NCBI GenBank assembly: GCA_015065875.1
Contig: SVPK01000007.1
Location: forward strand, 1-39,903
Source: Oscillospiraceae bacterium
Lineage (GTDB): Bacteria; Bacillota; Clostridia; Oscillospirales; Acutalibacteraceae
Direction: 5' to 3'
Length of the DNA: 39,903 nt
The notes beneath the pieces are model-generated. The model had not been told where the DNA came from. It searched no databases and was given only the letters and a program-made list of their open reading frames with translations. Shown here piece after piece: positions 16,369 to 24,486 of this stretch (its first letter is position 1; the number at the start of each line of letters is the position of its first letter). Both the position numbers and the translations under genes were made by a program.

Positions 16369-18184
16369 ACCCCCTCGCGGATATCACTTGCGGGATAAAA
16401 ACGCGCCCAAGCTTTCCCGCAAGAGCGCTGTTAAGAATGTTTTTTGGATGTATGGGCGCATCTGGAAATATACCCCGAGTTACCTTATAATGGTGATTTT
16501 AGAGGGTATAATCCGCGGTGTAAACGGTGCGGTTGAGATTTTATATGTCAAAACCCTTTATGATTTTATAGGACGTAATGTTGATTTTTATGAGGCACTT
16601 CGCCTTATAGCAATTTATACCGTTTATCGCTCGCTTTGGTATTTCTTTAATGCCTGGTTCTGGCAGGTTTATTGGACCGTTTCGCAAGAAAGATTGCATA
16701 TCGAGCTTCATAGCGATATGTTCAAAAAAGCGGTCTCGCTTGACCTTGCGCGGTATGATGACCCAAAATTTTATAACGATTTTATCTGGTCGATGGACCA
16801 AGCATTTCAACATTGCGTTGGTCTTATGAAGGATACGGGAACGCTGGTGTTCAGGGTTGTTTCGGCCCTCGCGATAGCAGGAATTTTGTTTAGCGTTGAC
16901 CCTGTAATTGCCCTAATAATCTGCGCTTTTGCGGGTGTTAGAACTGTTTTTTCCTTCCTTTATAACAAAACCCAACTCGCGTTTTTTGATGAACATAATC
17001 CCATCTGGCGAAAAGAGGGCTATATCCGCCGCGTGTTTATGCTGCCCGATTATGCTAAAGAATTGCGCGCGAGCGAGGTCGCTCTGAATCTTCAGAATGA
17101 GTATGGCTCGGCGGTAGACCAAAAGAACGAAATCGTTAATAAGTATAAGGTTAAAATGACCGTGCTTTCGGTTCTGCTCAATACCATTATGCTTTTTGCC
17201 GAAACAGGAATTTTCATTCTTGTCCTTTATAAGGTTTGCACAGGGCAAACAACCCTCGGCACCTTCTCGGTCGCTATGGGTGCTATCTGGCGCCTTTCTT
17301 GGACAATGCGCGATTTGGTTGCAACAATTCAACTTTTGCATGAGCATGCCGTATTCACCGAAAAGGTTCGTAAATTTACCGAATGTGAGCCTGAAATAAT
17401 AGGCGGCACAGAGGAATGTGAGCCCTTTGAAAGCCTCGAAATCAAAGGGGTTTCCTTTGCTTATAACGATGGCGATAAAAAGGCGCTCGATGATGTTTCG
17501 CTCTCGATAAAACGGGGCGAAAAAATCGCTATAGTCGGCTATAACGGAGCGGGAAAAACAACCCTCACCAAGCTAATCTCCCGCCTCTATGACCCAACCG
17601 AGGGCGAGATAATCTATAACGGCAAAAACCTAAAGGAATATACAATAGATGGCGTGCGTAACCGCATTGCCGCAGTGTTCCAGGATTATCGAATTTTCGC
17701 CTCAACCCTTGCCGAGAATGTTGCGGGAGGGGAATGCTCCGAGGAAAGCGAGGAAAGGGTAATCGAAACCCTTAAAAAATCAACCTTCGGCGCAAAGCTC
17801 GAGCACCTGCCAAACGGTGTTAAAACTCCGCTTACCCGCGAGTTTTACGATGATGGAACCGTTCTTTCGGGCGGCGAGCAACAAAAGGTTGCAATTGCGC
17901 GTGCGTTTTATAAGGATTCCGACCTTATAATCCTCGATGAACCCTCAAGCGCGCTCGACCCCGATGCCGAGTATGAGCTTAATCGTTCCATCGCCGAATA
18001 TGCCGATAAAAAAACCGTTATATTCATATCTCATCGCCTTTCAACAACCCGCCATGCCGACCGTATTTATATGTTTGAGCAGGGAAAGCTAATCGAGGTT
18101 GGAAGCCATGAGGAGCTTATAGCGAAAAACGGAAAATATGCATATATGTTTGAACTTCAGGCCGAAAAATATCGCAAGCAATAA
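16358..18184 (+). CDS. ABC exporter half-transporter (permease fused to ATPase), subunit 2
   Basis: The partner of the preceding gene, with the same membrane-plus-ATPase layout (608 aa). Walker A is GYNGAGKTT, the Q-loop AAVFQDY, the signature LSGGEQQKVAIARA, Walker B LIILDEPSSALDP and the switch ISHRLS. The ORF track extends back to 16268 inside subunit 1; I start at the ATG at 16358, because GGAGGTGG sits 8 nt before it and the upstream extension has no site. Both subunits share a DYAKE(M/L)R segment in the coupling region, so they are paralogues. An 11-bp overlap indicates coupled translation and equal dosage. A terminator follows. Confidence 0.9.
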   Translation: MHGRPPRGYHLRDKNAPKLSRKSAVKNVFWMYGRIWKYTPSYLIMVILEGIIRGVNGAVEILYVKTLYDFIGRNVDFYEALRLIAIYTVYRSLWYFFNAWFWQVYWTVSQERLHIELHSDMFKKAVSLDLARYDDPKFYNDFIWSMDQAFQHCVGLMKDTGTLVFRVVSALAIAGILFSVDPVIALIICAFAGVRTVFSFLYNKTQLAFFDEHNPIWRKEGYIRRVFMLPDYAKELRASEVALNLQNEYGSAVDQKNEIVNKYKVKMTVLSVLLNTIMLFAETGIFILVLYKVCTGQTTLGTFSVAMGAIWRLSWTMRDLVATIQLLHEHAVFTEKVRKFTECEPEIIGGTEECEPFESLEIKGVSFAYNDGDKKALDDVSLSIKRGEKIAIVGYNGAGKTTLTKLISRLYDPTEGEIIYNGKNLKEYTIDGVRNRIAAVFQDYRIFASTLAENVAGGECSEESEERVIETLKKSTFGAKLEHLPNGVKTPLTREFYDDGTVLSGGEQQKVAIARAFYKDSDLIILDEPSSALDPDAEYELNRSIAEYADKKTVIFISHRLSTTRHADRIYMFEQGKLIEVGSHEELIAKNGKYAYMFELQAEKYRKQ

Positions 18185-18187
18185 TAA

Positions 18188-18228
18188 AAGCCGCCAATCC
18201 AAAAAAACGATTGGCGGTTTATTTTTTG
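18188..18228 (+). terminator. intrinsic terminator of the ABC exporter operon
   Basis: The stem AAGCCGCCAATC with GATTGGCGGTTT (12 bp, one G-U pair) is followed by ATTTTTTG. Confidence 0.9.
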
Positions 18229-18242
18229 TTACTGTTTTTTAA

Positions 18243-18274
18243 TTGACTTTATATGGCGCATATAGTAATATAAT
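18243..18274 (+). promoter_or_regulatory. probable promoter of the pyrH-to-polC operon
   Basis: TTGACT (18243-18248) is followed 17 bp later by TAATAT (18266-18271). A perfect TATAAT overlaps it at 18269-18274 but with a 20-bp spacer. The exact -10 is uncertain, but a promoter is needed here because a terminator lies just upstream. Confidence 0.6.
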
Positions 18275-18306
18275 AATATATAAAATTTAATTAAGGGTGT
18301 GTTGAC

Positions 18307-19011
18307 GTGAAACCGATATATAAGCGCGTTCTTCTAAAACTCAGCGGCGAGGTGCTTGCGGGTCAGAATAAGATGGGATTTGATTTTTCTGTTGTTAATT
18401 CTGTTTGCAAGTGTGTTAAAGAGTGTGTGGATATGGGAGTTGAGGTTGCTATCGTTATTGGCGGCGGCAATTTCTGGCGTGGTCGTTCCAGTGGAAATAT
18501 GGACCGAACCCGTGCCGACCATATGGGAATGCTCGCAACAACCATAAATTCTCTTGCCCTTTGCGATGAGCTCGAGCAGCTTGGCTGTAATGCAAAGGTG
18601 CTTACCGCAATTGAAATGCGCCAAATAGCCGAACCCTTTACCAAGCGTGATGCAGTTCGCTATCTTGAGGATGGCAATGTTGTTATCTTCGGTTGCGGAA
18701 CAGGTAGCCCCTTCTTCTCAACCGATACCGCTGCCGCTCTGCGTGCCGCCGAGATTGGAGCCGATATTATATTTAAGGCAACCAATGTCGATGGTGTTTA
18801 CGATAGCGACCCCAAAAAGAACCCCGATGCTAAAAAGTATGATACCTTAAAGTTTATCGATGTTCTAAAAGATGGCCTTCATGTTATGGATAGCACGGCC
18901 GCATCGCTTTGTATGGATAATAATATCCCGATTCTCGTCTTTAACCTTAACGACCCCCAGAATATCGTTCGCGCCATGCAGGGCGAACATAACGGAACTA
19001 TAGTTTCTTAA
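18307..19011 (+). CDS. pyrH: UMP kinase
   Basis: Phosphorylates UMP to UDP in pyrimidine nucleotide synthesis. It belongs to the amino-acid kinase fold: the N-terminal [14 protein letters not shown], the glycine-rich [11 protein letters not shown] near residue 55, and the [15 protein letters not shown] motif near 160 are diagnostic of bacterial PyrH. The length of 234 aa is typical. The start is GTG, preceded by AGGGTGTG. The gene opens the conserved pyrH-frr-uppS-cdsA-dxr-rseP block and normally follows tsf; here about 7 kb of accessory genes separate them. Confidence 0.98.
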   Translation: MKPIYKRVLLKLSGEVLAGQNKMGFDFSVVNSVCKCVKECVDMGVEVAIVIGGGNFWRGRSSGNMDRTRADHMGMLATTINSLALCDELEQLGCNAKVLTAIEMRQIAEPFTKRDAVRYLEDGNVVIFGCGTGSPFFSTDTAAALRAAEIGADIIFKATNVDGVYDSDPKKNPDAKKYDTLKFIDVLKDGLHVMDSTAASLCMDNNIPILVFNLNDPQNIVRAMQGEHNGTIVS

Positions 19012-19030
19012 GAAAACGGAGGAAAAAATA

Positions 19031-19585
19031 ATGGATACTATTTTACTCACTTGTGAAGAAAAAATGGAAAAAACTCTTGTTGCGCTTGATGGCAATTTTG
19101 CAACCGTTCGTGCAGGAAGAGCAAACCCCTCGATTCTCGACCGTATTCAGGTTGAATATTATGGCTGCCCGACTCCGCTTAACCAGATGGCTTCCATCTC
19201 GGTTCCGGAGCCCCGCCTCCTTCAGATTCAGCCCTATGATGCTTCAACCCTAAAGGAGATTGAAAAAGCAATCAATACCTCCGATATCGGCATTAATCCT
19301 AACAACGATGGTCGCGTTATCCGTCTTGTTTTCCCGCCGCTAACCGAGGAGCGCCGCCGCGAGCTTGCAAAGGATGTTCGCAAAATGGCAGAGGATGGCA
19401 AGGTTGCAATCCGTTCTATTCGCCGCGATGGTATTGAAAAGATAAAGGCTATGAGAAAAGCCAACGAAATAACCGAGGATGACCAGGCTGCAGGCGAGAA
19501 GGATATGCAGGATTTAACCGATAAGTTCTGCAAGAAAATCGATGTTGCCGCCGAGAAAAAGGAAAAAGAAATATTAGAAATATAA
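19031..19585 (+). CDS. frr: ribosome recycling factor
   Basis: Splits post-termination ribosomes together with EF-G. The 184-aa length and the motifs TVRAGRANPSILDRI and RLVFPPLTEERRRELAKDVRKMAE are diagnostic. It starts 19 bp after pyrH with GGAGGAAAAAATA before the ATG. A hairpin with a T-run follows immediately and may lower read-through into uppS. Confidence 0.98.
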   Translation: MDTILLTCEEKMEKTLVALDGNFATVRAGRANPSILDRIQVEYYGCPTPLNQMASISVPEPRLLQIQPYDASTLKEIEKAINTSDIGINPNNDGRVIRLVFPPLTEERRRELAKDVRKMAEDGKVAIRSIRRDGIEKIKAMRKANEITEDDQAAGEKDMQDLTDKFCKKIDVAAEKKEKEILEI

Positions 19586-19587
19586 CT

Positions 19588-19625
19588 AAAAGCCCCATCG
19601 GATGGTAATCGTCCGGTGGGTTTTT
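19588..19625 (+). terminator. hairpin with T-run between frr and uppS
   Basis: The arms AAAAGCCCCATCGGA and TCCGGTGGGTTTTT pair with one mismatch and G-U pairs, and end in five Ts. It lies inside a normally continuous operon, so it is more likely a partial terminator than a full stop. Confidence 0.6.
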
Positions 19626-19639
19626 GGGAGTGGGAGAAT

Positions 19640-20353
19640 ATGTCACTTTTTAAGAAGAAAAAGTCCGATAGAATTTTGCCGCAGCATGTTGCCATAATTA
19701 TGGATGGCAACGGCCGATGGGCAAAAAAGCGTCACCTGCCGAGAACCGCAGGTCATGCCGCGGGCTCAAAAACCTTTAAGGATATTGCGCGCTATGCCAA
19801 TAAAATAGGCATAAAATATATGACCGTTTATGCCTTCTCAACCGAAAATTGGAAGCGCCCGCAGGCCGAGGTTGATAATATTATGGGTATCCTTCGTCAG
19901 TATTTAAAGGATACCGACCAATTTAAACATGAAAATATTAAGCTTCAGTTCATAGGCGGCAGAGAGCGCCTGCCTGAGGATATCAGAGAGCTTATGGCCA
20001 AGGCCGAGGAGGATTCCAAGGATTTCACCGGAATGCATCTTAATATCGCCGTTAACTATGGCGGTCGCGATGAGATAGTTACCGCGGTTAAAAAAATAAT
20101 CGCCGCCGGAACAAAGCCCGAGAATGTAACCGATGAGCTTATATCGAAAAACCTCTATACCGCAGGCCAACCCGACCCCGATTTTATAATTCGTCCGAGC
20201 GGGGAATACCGCCTCTCGAATTATCTTATTTGGCAGTCGGCCTATGCCGAGTTTTGGTTTTCCGATGTTCTTTGGCCCGAGTTTGGCCCCCGCCATCTCG
20301 AGGAAGCGCTCGATAGCTTTAGCGATAGAAACCGTCGCTTTGGCGGAGTATAA
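19640..20353 (+). CDS. uppS: isoprenyl transferase (undecaprenyl diphosphate synthase)
   Basis: Condenses isopentenyl diphosphate onto farnesyl diphosphate to make the C55 lipid carrier for cell-wall synthesis. The cis-prenyltransferase motifs are clear: IIMDGNGRWAKKR near residue 20, NYGGRDE near 145 and IRPSGEYRLSNYLIWQSAY near 190. The ORF track starts at a GTG inside the upstream hairpin; the ATG at 19640 follows GGGAGTGGGAGAAT and gives the usual N-terminus (237 aa). cdsA follows after 28 bp. Confidence 0.97.
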   Translation: MSLFKKKKSDRILPQHVAIIMDGNGRWAKKRHLPRTAGHAAGSKTFKDIARYANKIGIKYMTVYAFSTENWKRPQAEVDNIMGILRQYLKDTDQFKHENIKLQFIGGRERLPEDIRELMAKAEEDSKDFTGMHLNIAVNYGGRDEIVTAVKKIIAAGTKPENVTDELISKNLYTAGQPDPDFIIRPSGEYRLSNYLIWQSAYAEFWFSDVLWPEFGPRHLEEALDSFSDRNRRFGGV

Positions 20354-20381
20354 AGCTCTTTGAAAGGAAGTTTAATGCCTT

Positions 20382-21212
20382 ATGAAAACAAGAATTATAT
20401 CCGGCGTTGTCGGAATTTTGCTTTTTGCGGGAATACTTATTTTAAGCACTCCCATTGCCCTCGATAAATACTATCCTTGGATACTTACCGCCGCAGTAGC
20501 ATTGCTTGCGGCAATAGGTATTTGGGAGATTCTAAACAACACCAAGATAGTAAAAAATAAAATAATTTCCGGCCTTTCGGCGCTATTCGGCGCAGGCTCG
20601 GTGGTGCTCTTTTCGGGGAATTACGGCGAAAAAGCATTACTTGCATATTTTATATATCTTGCAGTTTTGTTAACCCTTTCGCTCTTTATCCATGATAAAA
20701 CCTCGCCGGCCGAACTTGCGGCGGCGCAGGCATATACTCTTTTTATTTCCTTCTCCTTCGCAAGCATATTGAGATTGCTTGGCGGATATGGAATGTTTGC
20801 CTTTATTCTTATATTTATTTTTGCCTGGGCGAGCGATACATTTGCATACTTTAGCGGAGTATTTCTCGGCAAGCATAAGCTCTGTCCTGCGCTCAGTCCC
20901 AAGAAGACGGTTGAAGGCGCAATAGGCGGAATAGTTGGTTGTATGATAGCGGTTGCCGTTGCCTGCATTATAAACGATATTTCCCTCGGCGATAAAACCT
21001 TCTGGGCGCTAACCCTTTCAACCCCGATTTTCTCTATTATGGGAATGGTTGGCGATATAAGCGCCTCTTATATAAAGCGCCATGCGGGAATTAAGGATTA
21101 TGGCAATCTTATGCCGGGTCATGGCGGTGTTCTTGACCGTTTTGATAGTGTTTTGCTTATTGCCCCGGTTTTCTATTCATTACTTCGGTTCTTCCCGACT
21201 ATAATGTTATAA
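20382..21212 (+). CDS. cdsA: phosphatidate cytidylyltransferase
   Basis: An integral membrane enzyme that makes CDP-diacylglycerol from phosphatidate and CTP, the entry to phospholipid synthesis. There are about seven or eight hydrophobic segments. The C-terminal signature SYIKRHAGIKDYGNLMPGHG, followed by GVLDRFD, matches the CDP-alcohol cytidylyltransferase pattern exactly. The length of 276 aa is normal. GAAAGGAAG precedes the ATG. It lies in the conserved uppS-cdsA-dxr order. Confidence 0.97.
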   Translation: MKTRIISGVVGILLFAGILILSTPIALDKYYPWILTAAVALLAAIGIWEILNNTKIVKNKIISGLSALFGAGSVVLFSGNYGEKALLAYFIYLAVLLTLSLFIHDKTSPAELAAAQAYTLFISFSFASILRLLGGYGMFAFILIFIFAWASDTFAYFSGVFLGKHKLCPALSPKKTVEGAIGGIVGCMIAVAVACIINDISLGDKTFWALTLSTPIFSIMGMVGDISASYIKRHAGIKDYGNLMPGHGGVLDRFDSVLLIAPVFYSLLRFFPTIML

Positions 21213-21226
21213 TATAGGAGCAAAAA

Positions 21227-22369
21227 ATGAAAACGATATCTATATTGGGCTCAACCGGCTCGATTGGAACACAGGCTCTTGAGGTCGCAAAAGCGGGTAA
21301 TATGCGTGTTGCCGCGATTGCGGCGGGCCGAAATATTGATTTGCTCGAAGCCCAAGCGCGAGAGTTTTGTCCCGACTTGGTTGCGGTTTTTGATACTGCT
21401 TTGGCAGAAAAACTAAAGGATAAATTATCCGATACCTCGATTCGCGTTTTGGCGGGTGAGGAGGGCGTTCTCGCCGCCGCAACCCACCCCGATGCCCAAA
21501 TCGTTCTTAATGCGATAGTAGGCATAGCGGGTCTTCGTTCAACCATGGCAATAATCGAGGCGGGCAAAACCTTGGCGCTTGCCAATAAGGAGTCGCTTGT
21601 AACTGCGGGCGAGCTCGTTATGGCGGCGGCAAAGAAAAAGGGAGTCAGTATTCTTCCCGTTGATAGCGAGCATTCGGCGATTTTCCAAAGCCTTCAGGGT
21701 GTTCCCGAGGGCTCTCTCCAAAAAATTCTTTTAACCGCTTCGGGCGGCCCCTTCTTTGGAAAAACCAGGGCAGAGCTCGAAAAGGTTACTCTTGAGGACG
21801 CTCTTAAGCATCCTAATTGGAGTATGGGTCAAAAAATAACCATCGATAGCGCAACGCTGATGAATAAGGGCCTCGAGGTTATCGAGGCGGCGCATCTTTT
21901 CTCTGTTTCGGCAGATGATATAGAGGTATTGGTTCATCGCCAGAGCATAATTCATTCGGCGGTTGAACTGCGCGATGGCGCCGTAATAGCCCAACTCGGA
22001 ACCGCAGATATGCGCCTTCCGATTCAGTATGCGATAACCTACCCGGAGCGCCTTCCGTGTCCCTGCGGCAGATTATCCTTGGCCGAGATAGGCTCGCTTA
22101 CCTTTGCCCATCCCGATACCGAAACCTTTGAGTGTCTTGCTTTATGTATCGAGGCTTCGCGAAAGGGCGGATTAAAGGCGGCGGCAGTAAACGGCGCAAA
22201 CGAAGCCGCAGTTGCCCTGTTTTTAGAAAAGAAAATTAAATTCCTCGATATCCCGCGCCTTGTTCGTTTGGCATATGAGGCGCAACCCGATGTTGATAGC
22301 TTTACTATCGAAGATGTCTTTGAGGCCGATAAGGCAGCGCGCGAAATTGTTCTTAAAAATTATAAGTAG
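21227..22369 (+). CDS. dxr: 1-deoxy-D-xylulose 5-phosphate reductoisomerase
   Basis: The second step of the MEP isoprenoid pathway: it converts DXP to MEP using NADPH and a divalent metal. The N-terminal NADPH motif is ILGSTGSIGTQAL. ALANKESLV, VDSEHSAIFQ and LLTASGGPF mark the substrate and metal site. At 380 aa it is full length. ispG, a later step of the same pathway, lies two genes downstream, so precursor supply for uppS is encoded within one block. A short AGGAGC site precedes the ATG. Confidence 0.98.
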   Translation: MKTISILGSTGSIGTQALEVAKAGNMRVAAIAAGRNIDLLEAQAREFCPDLVAVFDTALAEKLKDKLSDTSIRVLAGEEGVLAAATHPDAQIVLNAIVGIAGLRSTMAIIEAGKTLALANKESLVTAGELVMAAAKKKGVSILPVDSEHSAIFQSLQGVPEGSLQKILLTASGGPFFGKTRAELEKVTLEDALKHPNWSMGQKITIDSATLMNKGLEVIEAAHLFSVSADDIEVLVHRQSIIHSAVELRDGAVIAQLGTADMRLPIQYAITYPERLPCPCGRLSLAEIGSLTFAHPDTETFECLALCIEASRKGGLKAAAVNGANEAAVALFLEKKIKFLDIPRLVRLAYEAQPDVDSFTIEDVFEADKAAREIVLKNYK

Positions 22370-22377
22370 GTGATTTT

Positions 22378-23418
22378 ATCCTTTCCTTTCTTTCTTCCGT
22401 TTGGCCCTATGTTGTTGCGGTATTGATGTTTTTAATACTCGTTCTTATTCACGAGTTTGGCCATTTTATTGCCGCAAAGGCTATGGGTGTTCGTGTTAAT
22501 GAGTTCGCAATAGGCTTTGGACCGAAACTAGTGCGTTGGCGCTGGGGCGAAACAGAATATAAAATTAATCTTGTGCCATTCGGCGGCTATTGTGCAATGG
22601 AAGGCGAGGAGGAAGCAAGCGAGGATAGCCGTGCTTTTTGCAATAAAAAGGCGTGGCGACGCGCTATTGTTATAGTCGCGGGTGCGGTTTTTAATATTAT
22701 CCTCGGCTTCATAATCATAGGAGCAACCCTTCTTCCGAAGGAGCGCTTTGCAACAACCGTTGTTGCCGAATTTTCCGAAGAGGCAATAAGTAATCAAAGC
22801 GGCCTTGCGGTTGGCGATGAGATAATCGAGGTTGATGGTCGTCGCGTTTTTACAACCATTGACCTTGGCTATATGTTTACAGGAATAAAGGGAAATACGG
22901 TTGACCTAACCGTATTGCGAAACGGCAACGAGGTCTTTCTCGATGATGTTGAATTTAAAACAACGCAGGTTGACGGAATCAATGTAATCAAGAATGACTT
23001 TTGGGTTGCCCCGCAGGCAAAAACCTTCGGAACGGTTATAAGCCAAACCTTTAAAACGGGTCTTTCCTATGGTAGAGTCGTTTGGTTTTCGCTGGTCGAC
23101 CTCATAACGGGCAAATATGGTATATCTGCCGTATCGGGTCCCGTTGGGGTAACCGAGGTTATAGGCTCGGCGGCAAAGCAGAGTCTTTCTAACATTTGGC
23201 CCATTATGGCGCTTATAACCATAAACCTGGGTATATTTAATCTTTTGCCCTTGCCCGCGCTCGATGGCGGCAGGCTATTATTTATCCTAATTGAACTGAT
23301 TTTCAGAAAAAAGGTTCCCGAAAAATATGAATCCTTAATCCATGCGGCAGGCTTTATTTTGCTTATAGTTTTAATGTTGGCCATAACCGCAAAGGATATT
23401 TGGGCTTTGGTGGTGTAA
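22378..23418 (+). CDS. rseP: RIP metalloprotease (site-2 protease, RseP/RasP)
   Basis: An intramembrane zinc protease that releases transcription factors by cutting anti-sigma factors or signal-peptide remnants. The zinc motif HEFGH lies in the first membrane helix. One PDZ domain covers about residues 125-200. The SGPVGVTEVIG loop and the second catalytic motif NLLPLPALDGGRL are intact. The ORF track starts at a TTG (22423), which leaves only 9 residues before HEFGH and has no ribosome binding site. The frame is open upstream to a TAA at 22363, and AGGTGATTTT precedes an in-frame ATC at 22378. Starting there gives 346 aa with a complete first helix. No ATG, GTG or TTG exists in between. The family is certain; the ATC start is inferred. 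Confidence 0.9.
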   Translation: MLSFLSSVWPYVVAVLMFLILVLIHEFGHFIAAKAMGVRVNEFAIGFGPKLVRWRWGETEYKINLVPFGGYCAMEGEEEASEDSRAFCNKKAWRRAIVIVAGAVFNIILGFIIIGATLLPKERFATTVVAEFSEEAISNQSGLAVGDEIIEVDGRRVFTTIDLGYMFTGIKGNTVDLTVLRNGNEVFLDDVEFKTTQVDGINVIKNDFWVAPQAKTFGTVISQTFKTGLSYGRVVWFSLVDLITGKYGISAVSGPVGVTEVIGSAAKQSLSNIWPIMALITINLGIFNLLPLPALDGGRLLFILIELIFRKKVPEKYESLIHAAGFILLIVLMLAITAKDIWALVV

Positions 23419-23421
23419 TTT

Positions 23422-24486
23422 ATGTATCTGCGAAAAACAACGCGACAGGTTAAAATAGGAAATAAACTTATGGGCGGCGGAGCCGATGTTCTTATTCAGT
23501 CGATGCTCAATGTTCCTGCCCATGATTTTGAAGGCAATATTGCACAAGCAAAGGCGCTTGAGGCCGCAGGCTGCGAGATAATCCGCGTTTCGGTTCCCGA
23601 TATCGAAACGGTAAAGCTTATCCCGCTTCTTAAGGATGCGGTTTCGGTTCCGATTGTTGCCGATATCCATTTTGACCATCGCTTGGCGCTCGAATCGGTT
23701 GCCGCGGGTGTTGATAAGGTTCGTATTAACCCCGGTAACATCGGCGAGGAGCAGAATGTGAAGAAGGTTGCCGATGCCTGTCGATGTGCGGGCGTTCCCA
23801 TCCGAATCGGGGTTAACTCCGGCTCGGTTGAAAAGGGAATACTCGCAAAGCATGGCGGACCTACTCCGGCCGCATTGGTCGAGAGCGGAAAATATCATAT
23901 CTCCTTACTCGAAAAATATGATTTTAACGATATAGTTTTATCGCTAAAATCCTCCGATACTCAAACTATGTATGATACCTATGTTTTAGCCGCCGAAACG
24001 GTTCCGTATCCGCTCCATCTCGGCGTTACCGAGGCGGGAACGGCGCATATGGGTCTTGTTCGCTCGGCCGCCGGCATAGGAGGACTTTTGCTTCGCGGTA
24101 TAGGTGATACCATTCGTGTTTCCCTAACCGATGACCCCGTAAAAGAAATCGCGGCCGCGAAGGATATTTTATCTGCAACAGGTGTTAGATGCGAGGGCGC
24201 TCGCATAGTTTCTTGTCCTACCTGCGGCAGAACCAAGGTTAACCTTATAGAACTTGCAAACGAAGCCGAGAAGGCGCTTGCAGGCTTTACTAAAAATATA
24301 ACCGTTGCAATAATGGGTTGCGCCGTTAATGGCCCCGGCGAGGCGCGCGAAGCCGATATCGGTATCGCGGGCGGCGATGGTTGCGGTCTTATCTTTAAAA
24401 AGGGTGAGATTATCAGAAAGGTTCCGCAGGATGAGCTTTTTGCGGAGCTTATGAAAGAAATTAAGAATGAATATGGTGAATGGTAA
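23422..24486 (+). CDS. ispG: 4-hydroxy-3-methylbut-2-en-1-yl diphosphate synthase (flavodoxin)
   Basis: The penultimate step of the MEP pathway, a 4Fe-4S enzyme that reductively opens methylerythritol cyclodiphosphate to HMBPP. The TIM-barrel N-terminus has VLIQSMLNVPAHD and DIHFDHRLAL. The C-terminal cluster-binding motifs are SCPTCGRTK and MGCAVNGPGEA. The length of 354 aa fits the short bacterial form. It starts 3 bp after rseP and stops immediately before polC (TAA then ATG). The order rseP-ispG-polC is common in Clostridia, where Bacilli have proS instead. Confidence 0.98.
   Translation: MYLRKTTRQVKIGNKLMGGGADVLIQSMLNVPAHDFEGNIAQAKALEAAGCEIIRVSVPDIETVKLIPLLKDAVSVPIVADIHFDHRLALESVAAGVDKVRINPGNIGEEQNVKKVADACRCAGVPIRIGVNSGSVEKGILAKHGGPTPAALVESGKYHISLLEKYDFNDIVLSLKSSDTQTMYDTYVLAAETVPYPLHLGVTEAGTAHMGLVRSAAGIGGLLLRGIGDTIRVSLTDDPVKEIAAAKDILSATGVRCEGARIVSCPTCGRTKVNLIELANEAEKALAGFTKNITVAIMGCAVNGPGEAREADIGIAGGDGCGLIFKKGEIIRKVPQDELFAELMKEIKNEYGEW

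Noticed and set aside
11242-18228. mobile element or prophage around the accessory block
   Set aside because: No transposase, integrase, phage gene, terminal repeat or target duplication was seen at either border.
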